NCBI GenBank assembly: GCA_024138025.1
Contig: JAMXBD010002227.1
Span: 1-64,000, forward strand
DNA from: Combretum micranthum
Lineage: Eukaryota; Streptophyta; Magnoliopsida; Myrtales; Combretaceae
Length of the DNA: 64,000 nucleotides
Direction: 5' to 3'
A model generated the notes under the pieces. That model had not been told where the DNA came from and ran no database searches. It saw only the letters and a program-made list of their open reading frames with translations. Below, in pieces: positions 47,752-58,479 of this stretch. The position numbers and the translations under genes were made by a program. Numbering within the stretch: the stretch's first letter is position 1; every line of letters begins with the position of its first letter.

Positions 47752-47852
47752 ATGGAATTCTTGTAAACACTGCTGCTTCTGTAGCTGCTAAACTGTTTGA
47801 AGTAGTGTCTCATCTTTTGTGTCGTCCATGTTATGAAGAGGTCAAAAACTCA

Positions 47853-50600
47853 ATGCACGCTCTGACTGAGCCTAAATCCCTTCTGAATTATTTACAACAG
47901 CTAAGCATTATGGAAAACCAAATTAGGGGAATGAGCAGCTCGAATGAGATCGACAATTGGATTTCAGATGCAGCCAAAATTTTGCAAAAAGGTGACTCTC
48001 TAAATCCTAATGCTGATCAACAGTCTTGCTGCTTCTCGGGTAATGCATTCATGCGGTGCAAATTGCAGAAAAAGATGAAGAAAATGATAGACCAAGGGAA
48101 CGAACTCATAAGACGTTCTTTACAACCAAGAACGGTTGAGCAAATCCATGGAGTCCCCAGCATCGAGGATGGCACGACTGCGGGAAGAAACTTGAGACGA
48201 GTGATGAACATGTTGACAAATAATGATGTATGGATGATTGGCATTTGGGGACCTGGAGGAGTGGGTAAGACCACCCTTACAAAAGCCTTAAACAACAAGT
48301 TGGAAGGCACTTCTTTCTTTAGTAGGGTCATATTTATCCAGTTGACTAAGGATGTTGATGTAAAAGGAATACAGAAAGACATAGCTAAAAGGCTGGGTAC
48401 AGATATAGAAGAAGGGGTAGACAACAGAGATATTGCAGGACAAATTCACAACAGACTTCAAAGGGAGAAGTTTGTCCTTATTTTGGACAATGTTTGGGAA
48501 TGTATTGATTTGACAAGCATAGGCATTCCTAAAAAACAAGCAGGTTCTAAGATTGTCCTAACTACACGGCTTTTAGACGTGTGGAGGAAAATGGGAGCAG
48601 TACCTCTTGAAATTGAATACCTTACAGATGAAGAAGCTTGGCAATTATTCTCTGAAAAAGTTGGAGACGTTGTAGATAAAACAGAAATTAGATCTCTAGC
48701 CAAAATCGTTTGCCAAGAGTGTGGTCGTTTGCCTCTAGCTCTTGTTGCAGTGGGTTCAGCCATGAGTGGAGAGAAGGATATTCGTTTATGGGAGAGCGCC
48801 ATATATAAACTACAACGTTCGATTCCCATCGATGGTGCTGATTCTCCAGTGTATCGTGCATTGAGGTTGAGCTATGAGTGGCTAGAGAGCGATACTCTCC
48901 GTTCTTGCTTCTTGTATTGTTCTTTATATCCTGAAGGCCACTGGATTCCAGTAGATGAACTTGTTGAATGTTGGTTAGCAGAGGAGAAGATGATTGATGA
49001 GCAACTATACTATGAGCTTGCATTTACCGTAGGCCTAGATTTGATCACAAAATTGGTTAACTCTTGCCTATTAGAATTCGAGCATAGGTGGGACGAGGCA
49101 GTGAAGATGCATGATGTTGTTAGGGATTTCGCAAGATGGACTGCAGAGTCGAATGGTAAATATATTTTCTTCTCGGGACATGGAATTTCAAGGGATCCAA
49201 TGGTCATATTACCAAAGGAAGCCAACAATTTGGAGGGGATTTCTTTTGTAGATAATAAGGAAATTGAGCTACCACAACATAGCCAGGATTTTCCTAAAAT
49301 AACTACCATGCTGCTTCATGGTGACCATAATCATAAGGTAAAAGTGTCCCATGAGTTTTTGAAAGGATTCCAATCGCTCAGAGTCCTGAATATGAGGTTC
49401 CTGCAGTCATTTCCAGGTTCTTCGCTTTGCAATCCCGAACTCCGTGCTTTCATTCTAAGGTGGAGCAAGCAAGTTGAGGGAATTCCATGCATGCCTAAAC
49501 TTATGATACTTGACCTTTTTGGTTGCTATCTTGATAAAATCCCAATAGGAGTAAGGCATCTTACCCACTTAAAGGTGTTGAATTTGTCATGGACTTCCCT
49601 AATAAAAAGAGTGGAAGCCGATATCATAAGCAATTTAAAATTTTTGGAGGTTCTAGACATGAGAGGAAGCCACTATAAGTGGCCAACCAAGAGAATATCC
49701 AACTCAGAAGTGGCAACACTGCAAGACCTCTCAGAATTAAAGAAATTGAGGTCGTTGTATATTGATTTAGCTGACCTGGGATGTAGTTATGAAGACTGCA
49801 ACTGGATGAAAAGGTTGGTCAATTTTGATTACGCTTATTATTATATTTATCGTCCAGCAAATCACAAACACAAATTAAGAGAAATTAGCATTGTTGGACA
49901 TGAGCAAAAGAAGGTCGAGGTCGGGTCTTTCATCTTGCATGCAGAATCTTTGTGTCTATATAATGTTCAAAATGCAAACAAGATATTTGTTGATTTTAAC
50001 TTGATCGATCAGTCCAACTCCAAAATAAAGGAATTACATATAAGCGAATGTTCGTTTTCCAAAGAATCGACTGGTCATAGTCCCAACCATTTTGCCTTCT
50101 CAAACTTGGAGAAGCTAACACTTGCCTATGCAAGAAAATTCAATTTTCCTCGAGTGGCTAATGCCCTTGGAGCAACATTCCCTAAATTAAGTGTACTTGT
50201 AATTGATGGTTTGGGAAGTAATGGCAGATTGAATGATCTCTTCTGTTCTACTGATCCATGCGTGGAATTCCCCAAATTAGAAACGATCCGTATGAATAAT
50301 CTTGATGGAGTGATAGAGGTGTTCCATTATGATCCGACAAAATACCAAGTTGTTGCTCCTAACCTGAGGGAATTGGTGATCTTTAATCTAACAAACTTGC
50401 AAGGACTCTGGAACTACGAGTTGATCGAGCAGTTGAAATCTCTAGAGATCCTCGAAGTGTGCAAATGCCCTAAGCTAAAGAAGTTGCCTCAAATGACTTC
50501 CATAAAAGAGATAAGAGGAGAAGAAGAATGGTGGAACAACCTAGAGTGGGATAGTCCAAAGACCAAGTCTGACATGGAACAATTTTTTAAGGTAAAGTAA
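47853..50600 (+). CDS. CC-NBS-LRR disease-resistance receptor (NLR), apparent start lost
   Basis: Intracellular immune receptor of the coiled-coil class, resembling the RPS2/RPS5 group. The open frame spans 47706-50600. Counting residues from the GTG at 47805: P-loop GPGGVGKTT (149-157), RNBS-A (about 170-197), kinase-2 FVLILDNVW (223-231), RNBS-B GSKIVLTTR (247-255), GRLPLAL (307-313), RNBS-D CFLYCSLYPEG (368-378), MHD (435-437), then about 450 residues of irregular leucine-rich repeats ending in a tryptophan-rich tail (EEEWWNNLEW). ATP-site residues and MHD are intact. The start is the problem. The natural ATG (47752) reaches a stop after four codons, and the frame matching its paralogue is one base off. 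The first in-frame ATG is 47853, which would drop about 34 N-terminal residues. It has a single exon. It may be functional, a fresh pseudogene, or an assembly error. Confidence 0.88.
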   Translation: MHALTEPKSLLNYLQQLSIMENQIRGMSSSNEIDNWISDAAKILQKGDSLNPNADQQSCCFSGNAFMRCKLQKKMKKMIDQGNELIRRSLQPRTVEQIHGVPSIEDGTTAGRNLRRVMNMLTNNDVWMIGIWGPGGVGKTTLTKALNNKLEGTSFFSRVIFIQLTKDVDVKGIQKDIAKRLGTDIEEGVDNRDIAGQIHNRLQREKFVLILDNVWECIDLTSIGIPKKQAGSKIVLTTRLLDVWRKMGAVPLEIEYLTDEEAWQLFSEKVGDVVDKTEIRSLAKIVCQECGRLPLALVAVGSAMSGEKDIRLWESAIYKLQRSIPIDGADSPVYRALRLSYEWLESDTLRSCFLYCSLYPEGHWIPVDELVECWLAEEKMIDEQLYYELAFTVGLDLITKLVNSCLLEFEHRWDEAVKMHDVVRDFARWTAESNGKYIFFSGHGISRDPMVILPKEANNLEGISFVDNKEIELPQHSQDFPKITTMLLHGDHNHKVKVSHEFLKGFQSLRVLNMRFLQSFPGSSLCNPELRAFILRWSKQVEGIPCMPKLMILDLFGCYLDKIPIGVRHLTHLKVLNLSWTSLIKRVEADIISNLKFLEVLDMRGSHYKWPTKRISNSEVATLQDLSELKKLRSLYIDLADLGCSYEDCNWMKRLVNFDYAYYYIYRPANHKHKLREISIVGHEQKKVEVGSFILHAESLCLYNVQNANKIFVDFNLIDQSNSKIKELHISECSFSKESTGHSPNHFAFSNLEKLTLAYARKFNFPRVANALGATFPKLSVLVIDGLGSNGRLNDLFCSTDPCVEFPKLETIRMNNLDGVIEVFHYDPTKYQVVAPNLRELVIFNLTNLQGLWNYELIEQLKSLEILEVCKCPKLKKLPQMTSIKEIRGEEEWWNNLEWDSPKTKSDMEQFFKVK

Positions 50601-50921
50601 GGGGATACACTCAGAACACACAATACAGTGCAAGGAATATGTGTGAGATATTTATCCTTTGATCGTGTCTTTTTTAGTATTTCTATTTATTTTGAGTACC
50701 TATTCTTAATAACTTGTTATTTTTGGAGTCATGTTTTCATGGAGATGCAAAATAATGTTTTGTTTGGTTGAATTGCTTGCTTGTTAAAGTTATTCAATTA
50801 AGTGTTTTTTTTTTTAAATAAAATAGTTTTCTGCCATTTTTTTTATTATATTCTTTTTATTTTTTTTTTTATTTTTTTTATAGTTTTGATGTAATATAGC
50901 AATTTCTAGTTGAGTATTGTG
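50601..50921. other. 3' flank of the NLR
   Basis: T-rich DNA that should include the 3' UTR and polyadenylation region. No further feature is seen. Confidence 0.4.
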
Positions 50922-51056
50922 ATGGCAGTGAAAGGAAATGATCTAGGTCGACAACAACCCATTTTTAGAGTTAATGATTTGGTGAAATATGCCATTAAGA
51001 ATTTGAAGGATGATTTGATAAATAGATCATCATCATTATCACCTAAATCGAGCTGA
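50922..51056 (+). CDS. Small hypothetical open frame (44 aa)
   Basis: ATG to TGA. The peptide starts MAVKGNDLGRQQPIFRVNDL and has mixed, hydrophilic composition unlike the low-complexity frames nearby. It ends in a serine-rich tail. No family is recognised and no splice context is clear. It could be a leftover exon of a neighbouring gene or chance. Confidence 0.2.
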   Translation: MAVKGNDLGRQQPIFRVNDLVKYAIKNLKDDLINRSSSLSPKSS

Positions 51057-51269
51057 GTTTATGTAATACACCTCTCGTGCGTTTCTTTTCTTTTAGACAT
51101 TAAGTTGATTACTAAAGGTGGTTTCTCAGGCAACGGGTTCCCATGGATTGTCAAAGGACCAACAATCACTCAAATCTACGCGTAGATACTTCATGCCTCG
51201 ATGGGGTAAGATTCCTTCACATTTTAAGATTCTAGTTTTGTCTCGTTGGCTTGCTTTTGATCGATGCGT

Positions 51270-51366
51270 TCCCCCTTTTTTTTCCTTTTTTTTTTTCCGG
51301 GAGTCCAGCAGCGGGGGGGCGGCGGGGGGGGGGGGGGGGGGGGGGGTGGGTGTTTTGCGGGGGAGG
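51270..51366. repeat. Homopolymer cluster: C/T runs then about 23 consecutive G
   Basis: A C6T8 and C2T12-like block leads to G-rich DNA with one run of about 23 G (51324-51346) and further GGG groups to 51366. Frames across it (51118-51438 and its complement) give glycine or proline runs and are not genes. Confidence 0.85.
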
Positions 51367-51387
51367 GCTCGTCGTCTGATCAACACA

Positions 51388-51648
51388 AAAATAACTTCAC
51401 TCCACAACCCCTTTAACTCTCATATTACACAAAAATGAGAGGCATTGGCGCAACGCGGGTCAGTAGAAGTGTTGGTCATGAGGAATTTTTTTTTTTCTTT
51501 TTTAAAGATTTTTTGAGTATCTTTAAAGGTTTTGACATCTGGGTCGGTGTGATTGAGGTTGACGCTGGTTTAAGGGTGCAATGTTAAACCGTTAGGTTTC
51601 AAGCTTCCAACATGTATATAACTTCACTCCACAACCCCTTAACCGTTT
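51388..51648 (+). repeat. Pair of ~27-bp direct repeats around a 200-bp spacer
   Basis: ATAACTTCACTCCACAACCC CTT(T)AAC occurs at 51390-51417 and again at 51619-51645. The copies differ by one T. Confidence 0.75.
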
Positions 51649-51649
51649 G

Positions 51650-52828
51650 TTTATTTCGATGCTCTTATTTTTAAAGGTATAATAATGTGATATCTTAATT
51701 TGTTAATTTCATTTAATTTCACGGATTTTATCTGGTTTCATTTTTATTTCGCAATATTTCCCTTCATTATTATTATTTCTTTGAAAATTTGGTTTTAATG
51801 TAGGGTTTTAACTTCTTTTTTTTAATCTTTGATTATATTGTTATTATTGAGTGATTGGGTCGATTAAGTTTGTTTTATTTATTTATTTTTTTTGTGTGTT
51901 GTTTAGTGCATTGTCTTTTTTTAATTAAGATTAGGAATTATTTCCATTTTTTTTTTATTATTATTTTAGTTAATCTTTACGAGAACCTAAAAACCCTACT
52001 TTTGGGGTTGATGTTGTTTGTATTAATGGACTAGTTTAGGATTTTTTATGTTGTTGGTTAAATGATATAATGTTGAGAATTTGGTTAATTGTACTGCTTG
52101 TGCATGTACAATATCATGGCCAGGGGATACTGAAATGGTGACTATGTTTAGTAACTTATTTAGTGATATCCGAATATAAGTTTAGTGGCCTTATTAGGCA
52201 ATTAACCTTCGATGAATTCTAACTTTCATGAAAAACCAAGAGCATTTCGAAGTAAAATTTGTTGGAGATATGATTCAAAATTAGAATAGTTTATGGTTTT
52301 TCTGTTTCCTATTTTTTAGTATTTCATGTTCTACTTTTTAGGAGTAGTTAAGTAGTGGAGATATCTCTTAGAAAGTGGTTACGTTATTTTAGCTATTAGT
52401 GGAGATATTTTGCTATTATTCTGCTGTAACTAAGCCTTATAAATTGCTTAAATCTGGAACATTATTTGAATGGAAAAAATTTCAGCTTTTATCATTCTCA
52501 TTTTCGTCTCGTTATTTTTTAAAAAAACTATCAGACCCATGGAAGCAAGCTATAGAAAAGCTTTAGTGCTCTCTAGATATGATTTGAATTGAAGCAGTGT
52601 TTTTTTATGCTGTGCTGTCTTAAAAAAGATTAATCGAAACGTGTTAATTTTTCATGTCTGTGGCCTTCATGATTTTGTATTAGTTATACTTTGTCCTAAA
52701 TTCTATAGCCTGTAGCCATACGATGTACTTGTTCTTCAAGGTGTTTGTTTCCGTCCTCCAAACCTGATGGATGAATTCTATTGTTTCGGCAAGTTTGTAT
52801 TTGACTTAGCTTGATCATGCTCCCGTAG
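51650..52828. other. Intergenic DNA or lost 5' part of the WD gene
   Basis: T-rich sequence with no recognisable exon. The missing N-terminal exons of the WD-repeat copy would be expected here if present. Confidence 0.4.
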
Positions 52829-55800
52829 GTATGCAATTGGATATCTCTAAGTACATAAAGGAAGCATATAGAGATGAAGATATCGATGGTGATATAGACG
52901 AACAAGACTATACAGTATGTATTTCACATATTGCAAGGCTTTAAACAGACAACATTAGCAATTGTAGTTTGCCAGTCTTTTAGAACTTTATTTAGATGAC
53001 ATTTTGTTATTTTGATTTTCTTATTCCTTCAGAGCAATGAATCACTGGATATCGCTGCCGAGCAAACACAAAGAAGAAGAGACATCCAGGGAATCCCCTG
53101 GGAAAGGCTTAGCATCAGTAGGGATGAGTACCAAAAATTAGACTAGAACAATATAAGAATCGTGAATTTATGCCACAATCTGGAGAGAAGTCAGGAAAGG
53201 TGAAAAACAATTGGATTATCTGTATCCCAATTATCATTTTCTTTTTTCCTGTTATGAATTTTTGGACTAATTGGATAATCTACGTCTCAATTGTCTTTTA
53301 TGCTCTTATGCAGGATGCCAAAATAACTCAAAAAGGGTGCTCATTTTATGAGTTCAGAAGAAATGCGAGATCAGTGAAAGCTACCAATCTCAATATTGTG
53401 GTTAGGCAACAATACTTAGATGATAGTCATTATTGAATATGTAAAATTGCTAGACAAGTGATACAATCATTGTTTTTTATGTATATAAATTGATACCCAA
53501 ACAAAAATTGGTTTGCTAGAAATAGTTGGTCCATGATATTTTATCATTTTCCTTTGATGCATGTACGTAAATTCCAATTGATGAAAATAACCATGCAAGA
53601 GCATTAAACTTCTTTTTATAAGTAGCGATCATATGTAGGTTAAATGCGTTTCATGGGAATTATGAAACTACAGTTAAAGCAATTTGATATTTAAGAGACT
53701 TCTCTCTAATCCAATTAGCTACGATGGGTATGTCAAAACCCTTGGGCAACAGCTATACATGAAAGGAATAGAGAGTTCGTTTAGTTCTAACATGGGTTGT
53801 CTAATGGTTTCTCCTTTTGTGTTGGTGTAGGTGAAAAATATTCTTTGGGCCACATCTAAGCATGATGTATACCTACTGTCAGAGTTTTCGGTTATTCATT
53901 GGTCATCATTAACAGGCAACAAGTCCGAAGTTCTTGATCTTTCTGGGCATGAAGCTCCAACACAGGTAAACATTTATATTTGTGAAACAAGTAGTCAAAC
54001 TGGATATTGTTTCAATTCTTTTTTGCTAAATAAGAAAATAAAGTTGGAGTGTTTTTTCTTTTTTTTTATCTTTCAAAACACATAGGAACATCCTGGGAGC
54101 TCGTTGGAAGGATTAACAGAGATTCAAGCTAGTACGCTTGCTGTAAAGGATAGGTTGTTAGTTATTGGTGGGTTTGAAGGAGAACTTATATGTAAGGTGA
54201 GTTGCACCTTTTCAGTGTTTATGTTACTGGCATAAACCATTGATTCTCTGTATGTAAAATGTTTGTGTTGGAATTTTTAGTATTAAAAGAAAAGAGTAGA
54301 AAGAACAGCTATTATAGAAATTGCTATTTGTTTTTTTGACTTCTCAACTGATGTAAACATCACACCTTTAAATAGGCTTACATAAGAGATAGAGTTTATC
54401 TCAATATCTCGACATGATAAGGATAAAGAAATAACTTTCACATAGACACTGAATAAAAAGATAGAAACCTACCAACTAAAATATCAAAATAGACTTTCTA
54501 AACATATAAAAATAACCGACATAGATAGATTCACTACTTTTAAATCATATTCACTTATTTTGAATCATTCCAACAGTTTAGAACAGAAATGTAGATACCC
54601 CTAGTTATCAGATTGCTGCTTGTCTCATGTTGGTCGTGGTTTTCCAGCATAATCAATTGTTTTCCTGCTAGTCAGTTGTTAATATGTCTTTCGATTGTCT
54701 ATAGTTGTATTTTTAATGATAAGTACTAATATGTTTATTATCAGGAGCAGGTGACCTTTATTATTATTATTATTATTATTATTTCTGCAGTTTTTGGATC
54801 GCCTGGAATTAGCTATTGTTACAGGACAACTTATGATGGTGGTGCAATTATAAATGTTTAGAAATATATGCAGATTCATGGTAAGATGTCCTTGCATTGT
54901 TTTTAAAGAAATTTCTTTAGATTTGCCATAATTTGTTGATTAATTAATCCTCAGCGGATCGATCATTAGTCTCAAACAATGATTGTGGAGTTAGAGATTT
55001 TGAATGGAAAGATTCGGCTTGTAAATGATTTCCGTTTTGATTGGGCAGTAAATGTAAGGCTCTAATTCACCAGTAGTTTTAAGGATAGTTTTTTGTTGCT
55101 CGTGGGTGTTATATATAGCATGCAATATGCACTTGAAACATTGTAGTTGTAGACTCTGTAATGTTTATTTAGTCAATGTAGTATTTATGTAACTTTTATT
55201 AAAATTATGAGATGATTATACAAACGAACATTACGTAAAACTCATAACTCTTTCAGATGTGATTTATGCATGTAACCATTAATTAAAAGTTATAACTGCT
55301 CAAATAATGATGTCTTTTTAGGCTAAGTTGAGCCTTTTCATTAAATATAATCATTGAATGCTTTATATTATTGTCCAATTTTCATTTTTTTTTAAATCTA
55401 TGTATGATCTACATTTGCATTTATTTGATCTATTTATGAATAAAAACAATTATTTTTTTATTTGTATCCATTTCTTAACAAACAGTCTGCTTGAAAATGA
55501 CAAAAAAAATGATAAAACAATAAAAAACCAACAAAAAAAACAAGACCTCTAACTATATAAAGATTTGTAATGTGCTCCAAGAATTTATTTGTTTGCCTTA
55601 CCTTTTGTGGGCAGCATACGTCATTGAGTCCGGATGGTAAACTTCTCATCATTGTTGGTGATGATCCTGATGGATTATTGGTTGATGCAAAAACTGGCAA
55701 GGTAATCTTACTTTTTTACTTGTATATGTGAGGTCAATATTGAAAGTTTAATATAATGCTAACATAAATTTTTACCTTAATGTTTATTGTCAGACTATAA

Positions 55801-56187
55801 AGCTTTGATAGGGATTAGATTATTCATATGCATCAGCATGGCATCAGATGGTGTCACCTTTGTACTGGAACAGGATAAAACTACTCGGAATCTGGGATGT
55901 GCGCAATTTGTCTAGTTATTGCGTTTTAAGGGAAACCTTGGTGCTATTCGGTCAATCCGATACACATCGGAATGGTCAGTACATGGCAATGGCAGAGTCT
56001 GCTGATTTGTCAGTTTATGATACCAAAGGGGATTGAGAAACAACAAGAAATCGATTTCTTCGGTGAAACATACGGAATGTCCTTTAGTCAGATGCAGAAT
56101 CTCTCTTTATCGGACTGAAGGATCAAACTTATGGTGGCCTTTCTTGAGTATGGTCGAAAGCAAAATTTGAATTATACTTTTATTTAA
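52829..56187 (+). pseudogene. WD-repeat protein pseudogene (plant C2A9.03-like family)
   Basis: Nine exons with GT-AG borders can be followed: 52829-52914, 53033-53199, 53314-53400, 53831-53965, 54086-54196, 54791-54890, 54955-55053, 55615-55701, 55794-56187. Recognisable text includes RRDIQGIPWERLSISR, GCSFYEFRRNARSVKAT, LWATSKHDVYLLSEFSVIHW, GSSLEGLTEIQASTLAVKDR, SPDGKLLIIVGDDPDGLLVD, GIWDVRNLSS and QYMAMAESADLSVYDTK. These are the order and wording of a plant family annotated as uncharacterised WD repeat-containing protein C2A9.03-like. Breaks: a one-base loss in exon 2 (about 53140), a shift and a TAG in exon 6, a shift in exon 7, and several shifts in exon 9. Introns are kept, so it is a duplicated (not retroposed) or decayed gene. 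Confidence 0.88.
54758..54784 (+). repeat. (ATT)n microsatellite at a splice acceptor
   Basis: About nine TTA/ATT units end six bases before the CTGCAG acceptor of exon 6 of the WD pseudogene and form part of its polypyrimidine region. Confidence 0.9.
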
Positions 56188-57132
56188 TTATTTTATTTTA
56201 ATTTATATATTTTGGCATAAAATATTTGTATTAGTTTTCTCCAACTTTTTGTGTATTTATTTGCGATTTTCTTGGAAAATATATTGTAAGGCAATATTCT
56301 ATAGTTATTGGGTGAAAGTTGTGCTGTGTATTGGTGCAATTCTTGTAAAAAAGACCCAACTTTACGTGATGTTTGCATTGTGAGGTTTGTTAGTGTGTGC
56401 TTGTTGTAGTCTTTTGTAGCATTATTTGTGTTGATAAAATGTGGAGTGAAGTCAAAATTAGAAAGTAGATGTGTGATCATAGAGATTAGAGATGGATCGA
56501 AATCATGAACATTGTTTGTACATGCAATGTAATCATCAACACTTTCATCATCCCGAATTGCTGCACCAAATCAAGACAATACAACTACTAGTCTGTAGAC
56601 TCCACTTTGGGTATATTAGTACACTAATAACTCTTGGCCTAGCTGCAAGTACACACATAACAACAGATGAGAGAAATAACTTTAGGTTCATTTAGATACC
56701 AAAGCATAAATACCAAAGATAATTTTTTTTTTCAATTTAAATTTGCTAAAAAGAACTCTAAGAGGAACTGTAGAAGCAAGATCAACTTTGCTTGACCAAA
56801 ATTTCTATACCTAGTTAGGTCGATTGAAACTGCTTCTTCCGATTGGCGAAAACATAATTCAATTGATAAAAATAATTTCGGTCATCCAAATTGTATGAAA
56901 CCTAAGACTTTTAACCTCAAATTCCCCTGATAGTTAAGATACAAACTTTTCGAATTGCCTAATCCCTCTTTATCAGTGGTTTAAGAGAAAATTAAAAGGC
57001 CCTAAGACTTAATGATGCATTTACACATCAACTTCTTTTTCACATCAATTTCTTGAAAAACTAATGATCTAACGATTTATTTACACTTGAAAAACTACTT
57101 TTTTTTTTGTTGAACAAAGATAGATCAATTAC
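56188..57132. other. Intergenic DNA
   Basis: No gene, RNA or repeat is recognised between the WD pseudogene and the minus-strand element. Confidence 0.5.
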
Positions 57133-57510
57133 TGACACAGCATAAAGCATTCAAGAACAAAAATTGCAATAACAATAAGTCTTTTATAGAGAAGCTCTCT
57201 AGTATTAGGGTTTTCAAATTGATCGAATAAGAGTTCCCATAACAAAAGACCTAAAACACTATTTATAGTCCCGAAAGATAAAGGAAACCTAAATAAAACA
57301 ATAAAAAATGCAAAAAATATAAGCTGGCAAAAAGCTACTAGCATTCACAAATAAAGGCTGGTGGCCTTAAAATGAGAATTTAACGGCGTGGTCCTAAGCC
57401 GCCCTGAGGCTGGTGGTTTTAAAGATCAAGGTCGATGGCTTAATGTCAGCCTACGCTCTGCCTTCCGCTCCTTCTTTGATTTCTCATTCTTGTTCAAGTA
57501 TTTGTCCACA
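57133..57510 (-). repeat. 3' LTR of the minus-strand chromovirus
   Basis: It is 378 bp on plus from TGACACAG to TTGTCCACA. It aligns with 62932-63330, with a gap of about 20 bp in the GC-rich word block. A TATA box (minus, about 57260-57267) and a pyrimidine-rich plus-strand sequence after 57510 (the polypurine tract on minus) support the ends. Confidence 0.85.
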
Positions 57511-57574
57511 TCCGTCTCCTCCACTTGGGAAAAACTTGCCCTCGAGTTTGATTGAAGATCCGGATAGAGTGGAC

Positions 57575-58471
57575 TAGGGGTGGGTAAAAAAAATGACCGA
57601 ACCAAACCAATCCGTAACCGAACCAATCCAAATCGAAAAGATGGTTTTTTTTCATGGTTTGGTTTGAAATTTTTCAAATCCGAACCAATCCGTAAATTTA
57701 TGGTTTGGTTTGGAAGGTAAACTAAACCAATCCGTAAAACCGAACCAAACCGTTTTAGAAAAATATAATAATATTTTACTATATATTTATATGATTTCAT
57801 TTAATATTTATTATTTAGTGAATATTAATTAAAATCAACTTGTTCGTTTTACAAAATTTTTTTAAGCTCATGATATGTAATTTTTTATTGATGATGAATT
57901 ATTTTTTTTTAATAGCTTTTAACTTTGTAAAGTATGAAATTTATTTATTTAGTTATAAACTTTCATTATATATTAATTGTTTAATATATTTTGTCAATTG
58001 GTCATTTTATTCATTGATGAATTTTATTGATAGATGATTTTTTATTTTAGCCAAATTATTGATAGATAATTGACATGATGGTCATGAATTATAACTTACT
58101 ATGTATTGGTTAGTGAATTTATTTTATTGGTGGATAATTGATTTTATAGAGAACTATAGATTAAAAGTATGATGAATTTATAAAGTATTTTATCGTGGTT
58201 TATAATATTAACTTTATAAAATGATATAAATATTTAAGAATCTACACAAATATAAAAAAACTAGCACAAGGAAGATTTTTAGTTAGAATTTTGATTCAAA
58301 CCGTAATCCAAACCAAACCAAACCGTTATTTAATGGTTTAAAAAATTTATAATCCGAACCAAACCGTTACTTAATGGTTTGGTTTGGGATGGAAAAAAAA
58401 ACCAAACCATAAATTATGGTTTGGTTTGGTTTTAGGAAAAACCGAACCAAACCGATCCGTGCCCACCCCTA
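57575..58471. mobile_element. Non-autonomous hAT-type DNA transposon, 897 bp
   Basis: The terminal inverted repeats are TAGGGGTGGG at the left and CCCACCCCTA at the right. The 8-bp duplication GAGTGGAC is perfect (57567-57574 and 58472-58479), the hallmark of hAT elements. Subterminal regions are packed with AACCGAACCAAACC words in both orientations, typical binding-site arrays for hAT transposase. The middle is AT-rich and has no transposase gene. The open frame at 57426-57800 on minus is a product of these repeats. It lies between integrase and the 3' LTR of the chromovirus. Confidence 0.93.
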
Positions 58472-58479
58472 GAGTGGAC

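Noticed and set aside
47752..47766. ATG 47752 as the NLR translation start
   Set aside because: It is out of frame with the 931-codon frame and hits a stop after four codons.
51118..51438. Open frames on both strands with poly-Gly or poly-Pro
   Set aside because: Caused by the G homopolymer; no conserved sequence on either side.
57426..57800. 124-residue minus-strand open frame with RIGLV repeats
   Set aside because: It is produced by the AACCGAACC subterminal arrays of the hAT element and runs across its border.
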